NCBI GenBank assembly: GCA_964502525.1
Contig: CAZCXH010000082.1
Coordinates: forward strand, 1-20,797
Direction of reading: 5' to 3'
Length of the DNA stretch: 20,797 bases
Source of the DNA: DATLYB01 sp964502525
GTDB taxonomy: Bacteria; Bacteroidota; Bacteroidia; Chitinophagales; CAIOSU01
The notes beneath the pieces are model-generated. The model saw nothing but the letters and a program-made list of their open reading frames with translations. It searched no databases and was not told the DNA's origin. The translations under genes were made by a program, and so were the position numbers. Shown piece after piece: positions 14,357-20,797 of the stretch (position 1 is its first letter; each line of letters opens with the position of its first letter).

Positions 14357-15600
14357 CTGTTTTGATTTTTTGCAAAATAATGTATCGTGCTGCAATTTTC
14401 AGGGACGAAAACCTGCTGCGCCCCTGCCACCACATTCATTGCCGAAACATCCATATAACGCCCGATTTCGGTATTAATGCGTCCGGCATCACCCAATAAT
14501 TCAAAAAATGCCAGGTGCATCGCCCTGGTGAGCAGGTTCACCTCTGCGAATGTCTGCGTTGATTCAAGCTTGTTCTTCACCTTCTTCAGCTCATACTCCG
14601 GCAGGGGTTGTGATTTTAATACATCGAGTTCTTTGATGATAGCCGCATCGGCTGCATCCATCGTGACGCCATCGAGCAGTTTTCCCTCCACCATGAACAA
14701 CCCCTCATCAAGGCTTCCGGTAACATTCGCGTCAATTTCGCTGAACAGCTTGTCCCTCTTCACGAGGTTCTGATAGAGCCTCGAGGAGGTTCCCTCCGAA
14801 AGGATGTCGCTGATGATATCCATCACATAGAAATTGGATGAATTACGCTTATCCATATGCCATGCCTTGTAAATGGCGTTTACCGGCACATCTGCCTTCA
14901 CTTCAATCTTCCGCTCTTCGCGCTGGCCGGGCTCTTTCGGATATGACCGGTCTATGCTTCCGTTTCCGCTGATTTTTCCGAACCATTTCTCCGTCAGCTC
15001 CCGCGCGTTTGCAGCGCTGATGTGCCCCGCAACCACCATGATGGCATTGGAAGGGCGGTAGTATTTTCCGAAAAAATTTCTCACGTCATCCAGCCTTGCA
15101 TTTTCGATGTGTGACAATTCCTTTCCTATGGTGGGCCACTTGTAGGGATGCACCTTGTAGGTGAGGCTGCTCAGTTTGTGCCACACATCGCCATAAGGCT
15201 GATTGATGTAATGCTCCTTAAACTCCTCGCAAACCACCTTGCGCTGCACATCGAGCGAAAGAGGATTGATGTTAAGCGCCTCCATCCTATCGCTTTCAAG
15301 CCAGAAAGCGGTTTCAATGTTATCGGCAGGCAGAATGTCGTAGTAGTTGGTGATGTCATTGTTGGTGAAGGCGTTGCTCTCGCCCCCCGCCCGCTGTAGC
15401 GGTTCATCAAACTGGGGTGCATTCTCCGATCCTCCGAACATCAGATGCTCGAACAGGTGGGCGAAGCCGGTTTTGTCTTCCCGTTCATCGCGCGCGCCCA
15501 CATTGTAAAGGATATTCAGCGCAGCCATCGGAGTGGAGGTGTCCTCATGCACGAGTACGCGCAACCCGTTTGAAAGCGTGAACTTTTCAAAAGCAACCAT
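14353..15600 (-). CDS. M16 zinc peptidase, catalytic subunit
   Basis: A 415-aa zinc metallopeptidase. HLFEH at residues 48-52 is the inverted M16 zinc motif (H48, E51, H52), and the third ligand is expected among the acidic residues of VVCEEFKEHY (E125-E129). The N-terminal FEKFTLSNGLRVLVHED and the AGHISAAN segment near residue 200 are normal for the family. It lacks the GYTY motif, which is found in the downstream partner, so each subunit supplies part of the site. It is first in a two-gene operon with an ATGA overlap. No signal peptide is visible. The substrates are probably peptides, but this is inferred from the family. Confidence 0.94.
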   Translation of the reverse strand: MVAFEKFTLSNGLRVLVHEDTSTPMAALNILYNVGARDEREDKTGFAHLFEHLMFGGSENAPQFDEPLQRAGGESNAFTNNDITNYYDILPADNIETAFWLESDRMEALNINPLSLDVQRKVVCEEFKEHYINQPYGDVWHKLSSLTYKVHPYKWPTIGKELSHIENARLDDVRNFFGKYYRPSNAIMVVAGHISAANARELTEKWFGKISGNGSIDRSYPKEPGQREERKIEVKADVPVNAIYKAWHMDKRNSSNFYVMDIISDILSEGTSSRLYQNLVKRDKLFSEIDANVTGSLDEGLFMVEGKLLDGVTMDAADAAIIKELDVLKSQPLPEYELKKVKNKLESTQTFAEVNLLTRAMHLAFFELLGDAGRINTEIGRYMDVSAMNVVAGAQQVFVPENCSTIHYFAKNQNR

Positions 15601-15658
15601 AATGAACCTGATGTTTATTTATACTGTGCCGGGATGAAATCTTACATTTTCTATTTCT

Positions 15659-15718
15659 GTTTACAGTTTATATGTTTACGGTTGCAAAACTCCAAACTGT
15701 AAACTGTAAACCGTAAAC
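15659..15718. repeat. Interleaved inverted repeats GTTTACAGTTT / GTTTACGGTT
   Basis: Arm A GTTTACAGTTT (15659-15669), arm B GTTTACGGTT (15674-15683), arm A' AAACTGTAAAC (15694-15704) and arm B' AACCGTAAAC (15709-15718) occur in that order. A pairs perfectly with A' and B with B'; because A and B are near-identical, B with A' (via a G-T pair) and A with B' (one mismatch) can also nest into a single long hairpin. It lies in the 216-base gap between the M16 pair and the RsbW-like gene, and could affect transcription of either. Confidence 0.6.
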
Positions 15719-15816
15719 GGCTCAATGGCGCAATTTATCCCGTTCAAAGTATAAAATGAGGGGGAGAAGCGAAATTAGCAAAAAAGAGAGGGTTTCAGGG
15801 ATATGGGTTTATGCAA

Positions 15817-16233
15817 TCATCCGAACAGCTTCACCATCATGCAGTAGCTCTTGTTGTCTTTGGTGTAGAAGGTGACGATGTCCATGATGGAATAGATCAG
15901 CTTCAATCCCATGCCGCCTTTTTGCTTTTCCCTGATGATGTCTTTGATCTCTTTTGAAACTTTCTCCTTGATCAGCGACTCATCGAACAAGCCGATGTCG
16001 CCAATCTCAATCACAATCCTCTTTTCGGAGAAATCAATATCCATGGAGATGGTCTTTTCCGGATTGCTCTGGTTGCCGTGGATGATGGCGTTGGCGATGG
16101 CTTCGTCAATGGCAAGGATAAGCTGGTTTACTTCCGGTTCGGTGAGTCCTGTTTCTTTGAAATAACGGTTGAGGAAGGCGCGTATCTCTTCCTGCGCGCG
16201 CGTGTTACATACCGTTGTAAGGTTGACCTTCAT
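15817..16233 (-). CDS. RsbW-like anti-sigma kinase (HATPase)
   Basis: A 138-aa GHKL ATPase-fold protein of the serine-kinase anti-sigma type. The N box is LAIDEAIANAIIHGN (E44, N48), the G1 box is GDIGLFDE (D79, G81) and the G2 box is KGGMGLKL (105-112). In known partner-switching systems such a kinase phosphorylates its antagonist on serine and sequesters a sigma factor or other target. It overlaps the upstream STAS gene by 29 bases, implying coupled translation. No sigma factor or PP2C phosphatase gene is beside it. Some family members act on non-sigma targets, so calling it an anti-sigma factor is an inference. Confidence 0.9.
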   Translation of the reverse strand: MKVNLTTVCNTRAQEEIRAFLNRYFKETGLTEPEVNQLILAIDEAIANAIIHGNQSNPEKTISMDIDFSEKRIVIEIGDIGLFDESLIKEKVSKEIKDIIREKQKGGMGLKLIYSIMDIVTFYTKDNKSYCMMVKLFG

Positions 16234-16564
16234 CGAATATCTTCTGAGCCTCTTCGTGTTCTTTCACAATATCAATCATGTTGTGGAGCCCCAGGATTTC
16301 AAAAATGCTGAAGACGCCAGCCGACATGTTGCAGAAGACGAACCTCCCTCCGAGGCTTTTTACGTCATCGAGGTGGGACAGGAAAACACCCACACCGGCT
16401 GAAGATATATAACGCAGTTCGCGGCAGTCAACCAGGATTTTAGTCCTGCGGTCTGCCACGGCTTTCTTGATGACGTCATCCAATTTAATGGACGAGTTGG
16501 CATCCAGTTCCCCGCTGATGTGGATATGCAGAATGTTGCTAACAGTTTCGATCAGAATCTCCAC
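16205..16564 (-). CDS. STAS-domain anti-sigma factor antagonist (RsbV/SpoIIAA-like)
   Basis: A 119-aa single STAS domain. ILVDCRELRYISSAGVGVFL (43-62) contains the family signature, with the phosphorylatable serine expected at S54 or S55. The unphosphorylated form would bind the downstream RsbW-like kinase and free its target. The start is GTG (16564-16562), supported by the STAS fold beginning directly with MEILIETVSNILHIHISGEL. The 3' end overlaps the kinase gene by 29 bases. This antagonist-then-kinase order is the usual one. Confidence 0.92.
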   Translation of the reverse strand: MEILIETVSNILHIHISGELDANSSIKLDDVIKKAVADRRTKILVDCRELRYISSAGVGVFLSHLDDVKSLGGRFVFCNMSAGVFSIFEILGLHNMIDIVKEHEEAQKIFDEGQPYNGM

Positions 16565-16648
16565 TATTAACCGGGTTTTTTACGATTACAGAGGCGCTTT
16601 GTTCCTTCACGGCAAGATACGTTTACCCACATGGCGACATCCCATTCA

Positions 16649-16656
16649 CAAAACTA
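16649..16656 (-). promoter_or_regulatory. Candidate promoter -7 box for the RsbV/RsbW pair
   Basis: The minus strand reads TAGTTTTG, an exact TAnnTTTG, about 85 bases upstream of the GTG start at 16564. No TTG is found at the expected -33 spacing, so this is a weak call. Confidence 0.35.
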
Positions 16657-16743
16657 ATGTTATTCCCGATGCGTAATTTTTCTGAGATTAGCAGATGGAT
16701 ACCCGGACGATTTTGGAATTTTGCACATTAAACGGAGATTAGC

Positions 16744-18072
16744 GTGTTCGCTATTGTTGATACGGAAACCACCGGTGGCAACCCGGTGAAGGATCGAATC
16801 ATGGAAATCGCCATCGTGCTGTACGATGGCGAAAGGGTTGTGGAGGAATTTTCTACCCTCATCAATCCGCAAACGCCCATTTCACCGTTCATCATTTCAC
16901 TTACCGGAATTAATGATGAGATGGTTGCCGGTGCGCCAACATTCGAGGAGATTGCCGCAAACATCATCCGCATCACCGACAAGAGCATTTTTGTTGCGCA
17001 TAACGCCCGCTTTGACTATTCCGTGCTGCGCAGGGAATTCAAGCGAATGGGCATCCGCTTTCAGCGAAAGCAATTGTGTACGGTAAATCTGAGCCAGAAG
17101 CTTATACCCGGGCAGCAATCATACAGTCTCGGAAAGCTTTGCCGGGGAATCGGTATTCCGGTGGAAAAAAGGCACCGGGCTTTGGGTGATGCAAAGGCGA
17201 CAGCGATGCTCTTTCATCGGCTGCTTTCCAATGACAAGGAGCACATTATCAACAGCGTGTTCGCTGATGAATTGGAAGGGGCTGACGTACCTCCGCACCT
17301 TTCGCGCGAAGCAGTGGATGACCTGCCGGAAGAAACAGGCGTTTATTATTTTCTCGATGATAAGACAAATATCCTGTATGCAGGCAAGAGCCGCAACATC
17401 CGCAAGCGCGTGATTGAACATATTTTGAAAGAAATGAACCATGAGTTGGCACCGATGAAGGATAAAATTTATGACATTGGCTATGAAATCACGGGCAGCG
17501 AGTTGGTGGCGCAACTTACTGAGTTTGATGAAATCAACAGGAAAGCTCCGCCATTCAATTTCACCCGAAGGAAAAGGGAATATCAGTTTGGCATTTATTA
17601 TCATACCGATGAAAACGGATTCATCAATCTCGAAGTGGACAAACTGCACCAGAACAGCTCGGCTCCGCTCATCGAAACCGTTTCCTACAATGCTTCCATG
17701 AAAATCATGCGCAAGCTGGTGTCGCGCTACGAATTGGACCCGCGTCTTTCAGGATTGGCAAAGCCTGAAGGCATGCTCAGCATTTCCGCCAAAGCTTACA
17801 ACAGCCGCGTGGAAAATTTGCTGCACAGATACCTGTTCGACCACCCTAATTTTTTCATCATAGGAGAAGGCCGGTCACACCACGAACAATCGGTAGTGTG
17901 GGTTGAAAACCAATGCTACCGCGGCTTCGGCTATTTTGAGCCGGAAAACATAGAAAATGACATTCAGTCGCTGAAAGATGTGGTGAAGCCTTCACAGGCA
18001 AATTCTGATGCCCACCGGCTGATTAAGAACTGGCTGAGAAAGAAGAGCAAGGATGAGGTGATCAGGTATTAG
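16744..18072 (+). CDS. DnaQ-type 3'-5' exonuclease fused to a GIY-YIG (UvrC N-terminal-like) domain
   Basis: A 442-aa two-domain nuclease. Residues 1-165 form a DEDDh exonuclease like the Pol III epsilon subunit: FAIVDTETTG (D6, E8), VAHNARFDYSVL (D91) and RHRALGDAKAT (H144, D149). Residues about 197-272 form a GIY-YIG endonuclease domain: ETGVYYFLDD, ILYAGKSRNIRKRV (Y212, G214, K215) and SELVAQLTEFDEI with the expected catalytic Glu (E260 region). The last ~170 residues are not a UvrC C-terminal nuclease. The fusion is a known architecture, also seen in actinobacterial Cho-like proteins, with a likely role in DNA repair or lesion processing. The start is GTG: an in-frame TAA lies at 16729-16731 and DxExT falls right at the N-terminus. 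GGAG stands 6 bases before the GTG. Confidence 0.93.
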   Translation: MFAIVDTETTGGNPVKDRIMEIAIVLYDGERVVEEFSTLINPQTPISPFIISLTGINDEMVAGAPTFEEIAANIIRITDKSIFVAHNARFDYSVLRREFKRMGIRFQRKQLCTVNLSQKLIPGQQSYSLGKLCRGIGIPVEKRHRALGDAKATAMLFHRLLSNDKEHIINSVFADELEGADVPPHLSREAVDDLPEETGVYYFLDDKTNILYAGKSRNIRKRVIEHILKEMNHELAPMKDKIYDIGYEITGSELVAQLTEFDEINRKAPPFNFTRRKREYQFGIYYHTDENGFINLEVDKLHQNSSAPLIETVSYNASMKIMRKLVSRYELDPRLSGLAKPEGMLSISAKAYNSRVENLLHRYLFDHPNFFIIGEGRSHHEQSVVWVENQCYRGFGYFEPENIENDIQSLKDVVKPSQANSDAHRLIKNWLRKKSKDEVIRY

Positions 18073-18110
18073 TGAAAATGGCGAATTGAATGAGCTTAAT
18101 GCGAAGGTGC

Positions 18111-18908
18111 TTACGGTAAACTATTTATCAACTGCTGATAGCGCGAGTCGAAAGTTCCCGTGCCTGTGCAGCCGTTGGCAGTCCGGTTGGCATTAATATT
18201 TTCAACCCTGTTGTCGGGGTTAGGATGGGTGCTGAGAAACTGGGGTGTTCCCCCTGCCTGCTCGATGTCAATCAACTTCTGAAAAAATCCTGCCGCGCCT
18301 GCCGCATTATAGCTCGTCCCGCACAGATACTTCACCGAATATTCATCGGCTTCAGTTTCATGATTCCGTGAGAACTTCAGCGCGATAAGCCCCGTGGCCA
18401 TCTCCTGCAAAGCTGCAGCGTTTTCGCCCAGCACTACCTGCAACAACAGGGAAAGGCTGTATGTTTTGGTGAGCTGCTCGGTGGAGTGTCTCTTGTCTGC
18501 GTGAGCGATTTCGTGACCGAGCACGCCTGCAAGCTGGTCTTCAGTTTCGAGAAATTTGATTATCCCGGTATAGACGTAAATATATCCACCGGGGGCGCAG
18601 AAAGCGTTCAGAACGCTGTCGTCATGGATGATTTTCAGCTTCCATTCAAAATCATCTCTATAGGTAACAACCCCTGAATTGAGAATGGAATCCCTCATGC
18701 GGTAAAGATGTCCGTAAGCTGCGCTGTACTGGGTTTCGCTTAATACCGGATATTCGGAAGGATTGGCGGCTATCTCCGCTTCCAGTTGTTTTCCCAACTC
18801 CTTATCATCTTCGATTGAAAAGAAGTTGACGCCTTCATCATCATTGCATGAACTGATGCTGAACATGAGGATGGAGGCAAGAGCGTAACGAAATGAAATA
18901 CGTCTCAT
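18111..18908 (-). CDS. M48-family zinc metalloprotease lipoprotein
   Basis: A 265-aa protease anchored as a lipoprotein: the signal peptide ends FSISS-C with the lipobox Cys at 21. The zinc motif HEIAH is at 132-136 and the third ligand lies in RNHETEADEY (E184), the M48 signature. The product resembles BepA/LoiP-type and Oma1-like periplasmic proteases that clear misassembled envelope proteins. An N-terminal linker precedes the catalytic domain, and the C-terminus contains STHPNPDNRVENI, normal for this family. It lies 53 bases downstream of the J-domain gene on the same strand, so the two may be co-transcribed. It converges with the DnaQ-GIY-YIG gene. Confidence 0.93.
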   Translation of the reverse strand: MRRISFRYALASILMFSISSCNDDEGVNFFSIEDDKELGKQLEAEIAANPSEYPVLSETQYSAAYGHLYRMRDSILNSGVVTYRDDFEWKLKIIHDDSVLNAFCAPGGYIYVYTGIIKFLETEDQLAGVLGHEIAHADKRHSTEQLTKTYSLSLLLQVVLGENAAALQEMATGLIALKFSRNHETEADEYSVKYLCGTSYNAAGAAGFFQKLIDIEQAGGTPQFLSTHPNPDNRVENINANRTANGCTGTGTFDSRYQQLINSLP

Positions 18909-18961
18909 AAACTCTGTTTTGCCGGGCTAAGATAAAAATGAATTTCTGTTTCCAGAAAAAG

Positions 18962-20176
18962 TCAGTTGAAAAAATCCCTCGCATTGGTGATGTTGCTCTC
19001 TGCATTCCCGTTCTGCACCGGATAAAGCGTTATTTCATACATCTTGTAGCCGAGCGTATCACCATTGCGGGAGTGCTGCATCCGGATGACATTGATTTCC
19101 TGACGAAAGATTTCATAGCGCGTATTCCGCTTGAAACCGCCTGCAATATTTCCATCATCCAAAAGGCGGGCGGTGTCGTTCCAATCGTTTCCGAAAAGCA
19201 CTTTGAGATAATATTTGCCGTCAGGAATATGCTGCATGACGAAATCATCCCCTGCGCGGATGTAATTATTGCGCACGGTTTCGCCTGAATTCAAATCCGC
19301 AAGCATCACGACCGCATCATGCGATTTGCTGTTGCGGAAAATGACGCGGTTGAATGCTGAATTATCATATTTCCCTTTCCCGTAATAATCATCATAGGGC
19401 GAATCACCGGTGGCAAGGCTGAAATCGCCCAACTCAAGAGGTGCAGCGGTTCTTTGCGGCATAGTATTAAAATCGCCCATAAAGGGGAAAATCTTGAACT
19501 GATAGACGTTATAGCCGATAAGGAGAGAATAGAAGACAATCAGCACGCTGACTGTCGCTGACTGGATTCTTTCAATCCTTGATGCAGGGCGCGGCTTCAT
19601 TAAATCGGGAGGAAGATTAACCTTGATATATACCGATTCGGAAAGGTATTTCGTACTATTAGAGATGAAGGATGCTGGACCTATTTCAATGTATCCGGCA
19701 TTTTTAGGTTTCAGCACGTAGGCTATCTCCACATCCGGAAAGTCAGTACCGGGAGGGAAAAGTGAATTGATCACCGGACCTTCCATGATATCAAACCGGT
19801 GAAGCCCGCTGACGCTGATCCTGTTGTTCTTCTCAAAAATGGAGATCAAAACGCGCACCGGCTCGCCCGCCATCAAAACCCGCTTGTCAACCATTATCCT
19901 GATTTTAGCGCGATCCACTTCTGAGCGAACCGGAAATTCCGGAACGATTATTTTGCGTGTTCCCGGGCGGGTTGAATCATATTTTTTTCTTTTCTCAGGA
20001 TCCGAAAGAACCGCATAGGCGGTGTAGATAGCCGAAAAAATATCAATAGCTTCCTTATCACCGGGATTTTTGTCAGGATGATGCTTCAGCGCAAGCTTCC
20101 GAAAAGCAGCTTTAATCTCATCCGGGGTGGCGCTTTCGTTTAAACCCAAAATTTTGTAGAAATCGGGCAGATGCAT
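18962..20176 (-). CDS. J-domain membrane protein with BatD-like segment
   Basis: A 404-aa protein. Residues 1-70 are a J domain (DFYKILGLNESATPDEIKAA, HPD at 33-35), which would stimulate DnaK ATPase. Residues about 90-190 (RIMVDKRVLMAGEPVRVLIS, LKPKNAGYIEIGPASF, ESVYIKVNL) resemble the repeat unit of BatD/oxygen-tolerance proteins. A hydrophobic segment at about 208-228 (SVLIVFYSLLIGYNVY) looks like a single membrane anchor. The remaining ~175 residues (YDDYYGKGKYD, SHDAVVMLADLNSGET, IPDGKYYLKVLFGNDWN) match my recollection of a C-terminal module in Bacteroidota J-domain proteins. No zinc fingers or DnaJ C-terminal domain are present, so it is not the main DnaJ. The BatD resemblance is my own pattern match, not a search. 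Confidence 0.85.
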   Translation of the reverse strand: MHLPDFYKILGLNESATPDEIKAAFRKLALKHHPDKNPGDKEAIDIFSAIYTAYAVLSDPEKRKKYDSTRPGTRKIIVPEFPVRSEVDRAKIRIMVDKRVLMAGEPVRVLISIFEKNNRISVSGLHRFDIMEGPVINSLFPPGTDFPDVEIAYVLKPKNAGYIEIGPASFISNSTKYLSESVYIKVNLPPDLMKPRPASRIERIQSATVSVLIVFYSLLIGYNVYQFKIFPFMGDFNTMPQRTAAPLELGDFSLATGDSPYDDYYGKGKYDNSAFNRVIFRNSKSHDAVVMLADLNSGETVRNNYIRAGDDFVMQHIPDGKYYLKVLFGNDWNDTARLLDDGNIAGGFKRNTRYEIFRQEINVIRMQHSRNGDTLGYKMYEITLYPVQNGNAESNITNARDFFN

Positions 20177-20687
20177 AATGATTGAATAAACGTCAGAATA
20201 CCCGGATTAGGTTGCAGGAAAGAAATAAAAATTCACAGGAATTTCTACGGAGGTTATACTTATAATAATTTGCTATATCCTGTGCAATTCCATCTAACTC
20301 CTGCCTTTTAAAACCTTCTGCGGTCGCCATAGGCTTGCCGCAGGCGATGCCGGGCTGATTCCTTTGAATGAATAAGTTACGATTGATTGTTTTACCGCAA
20401 GCCGGCTCAACCTCAGGATTGGGGAGTGGTTCGTATAGGTGCGGGGTGAAAAATCGAATCGCATCCGCGATCACACCCTTTAAGAGTTCCATCAGGAACG
20501 ATCTTTTGGCAGAAAATTAACTTCCGACATTGTGCAAAGCCCCAGCGGGGCGACCTTTTAAGAAGAAAGCAAATCCTTATCCCGAACTCACGTTATCAGC
20601 CAATCTGCGTTATCAGCATGCCATCATTCCATTTCTTATTCGGATTATGATGTTTTGTGAAATGCACACATCTATTTAAATTTCCAG

Positions 20688-20706
20688 AGGACAAAGGTTT
20701 TGTCCT
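20688..20706. terminator. Small hairpin, possible weak terminator
   Basis: AGGACAAA and TTTGTCCT flank the 3-base loop GGT. No strong T-run follows on either strand, and no nearby gene clearly needs it. Confidence 0.25.
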
Positions 20707-20718
20707 GCTTTCGTTTCA

Positions 20719-20739
20719 GCCTCACCCCCGCCCCTCTCT
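20719..20739. repeat. CCTCACCCC-type dispersed repeat, copy 2
   Basis: AGCCTCACCCCCGCCCCTCTC closely resembles the segment at 8874-8893 and lies in non-coding DNA. The shared core is GCCTCACCCC followed by CCCCTCTC. Confidence 0.5.
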
Positions 20740-20797
20740 AAGTGGCTTGCCTATGCACACAAGTCTCTAGGATATGCGTCAGGCAAGGATTTGCTTC

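Larger units (their letters stand above)
20177..20797. other. Region with no convincing gene; repeat fragments
   Basis: A 99-codon minus-strand frame (20193-20492) is present but has no family resemblance. The interval holds GCCCC-AGC-GGGGC (20539-20551), an 8-bp hairpin AGGACAAA-GGT-TTTGTCCT (20688-20706) and the second CCTCACCCC-type repeat (about 20719-20738). The right edge (20744-20797) may be the beginning of a further element that continues outside the window. Confidence 0.5.

Noticed and set aside
13793..14365. 190-codon plus-strand ORF opposite the non-catalytic M16 gene
   Set aside because: Shadow of a well-supported peptidase gene, with no domain of its own.
15601..15816. Possible CRISPR-like array because of short repeated GTTTAC units
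   Set aside because: The units are 10-11 bases, unevenly spaced and in both orientations, with no spacer structure and no cas genes nearby.
17119..17649. 176-codon minus-strand ORF opposite the DnaQ-GIY-YIG gene
   Set aside because: Antisense shadow; the plus-strand frame has conserved catalytic residues throughout this interval.
20193..20492. 99-codon minus-strand ORF with MELLKGVIADAIRFF at its start
   Set aside because: No recognisable family, no signal or ribosome binding site, and the translated sequence is rich in Pro, Cys and Arg patterns expected from repeat DNA. Kept only as part of the gene-poor region.

Overview
The window reads as chromosomal DNA of a Bacteroidota bacterium, not closely identifiable from this stretch alone. 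The evidence is consistent across genes: a TonB-dependent receptor with an N-terminal carboxypeptidase-regulatory-like domain, a DUF5686-type outer-membrane protein with the same N-terminal domain, a secreted protein ending in a gliding-motility-associated (type IX secretion, type B) C-terminal domain, promoter boxes of the Bacteroidota form TAnnTTTG, and mostly weak or absent Shine-Dalgarno sequences. It looks like core or housekeeping sequence with intergenic repeats. I see no CRISPR array, rRNA, intact insertion sequence, phage block or replication origin.

Layout. 1-466: decayed intergenic DNA with an antitoxin-like remnant. 467-3511 (+): TonB-dependent receptor followed by a small outer-membrane beta-barrel protein, probably one operon. 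3535-3666 (-): tRNA-Lys(CTT) with its own promoter box and terminator. 3689-5494: two divergent methyltransferases (a SpoU/TrmH-type RNA 2'-O-methyltransferase and a class I SAM enzyme) flanking a perfect 16-bp palindrome. 5484-6107 (-): outer-membrane beta-barrel protein. 6303-8822 (+): DUF5686-type protein with a good Bacteroidota promoter and a TTG start. 8823-9137: gap with coding-like debris. 9138-9626 (-): RecX. 9691-10968 (+): MFS transporter. 11032-12852 (-): secreted multi-domain FN3-like protein with a T9SS sorting tail. 13073-15600 (-): a translationally coupled pair of M16 peptidases, one catalytic and one non-catalytic. 15817-16564 (-): an overlapping RsbV-like/RsbW-like pair. 16744-18072 (+): DnaQ-type exonuclease fused to a GIY-YIG domain. 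18111-20176 (-): a J-domain membrane protein and an M48 metalloprotease lipoprotein. 20177-20797: no convincing gene.

How the genes work together. Much of the window concerns the cell envelope: outer-membrane uptake and assembly (TonB receptor, DUF5686 protein, two small barrels), secretion (T9SS cargo), and envelope proteolysis or folding (M16 pair, M48 lipoprotein, membrane-anchored J protein). The rest is nucleic-acid maintenance (RecX, DnaQ-GIY-YIG), RNA modification, and a partner-switching regulator pair. The closest things to unusual systems are the domain fusions (J domain plus BatD-like segment; DnaQ plus GIY-YIG) and the RsbV/RsbW pair that lacks a local phosphatase or sigma factor. 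None is clearly a new system from sequence alone.
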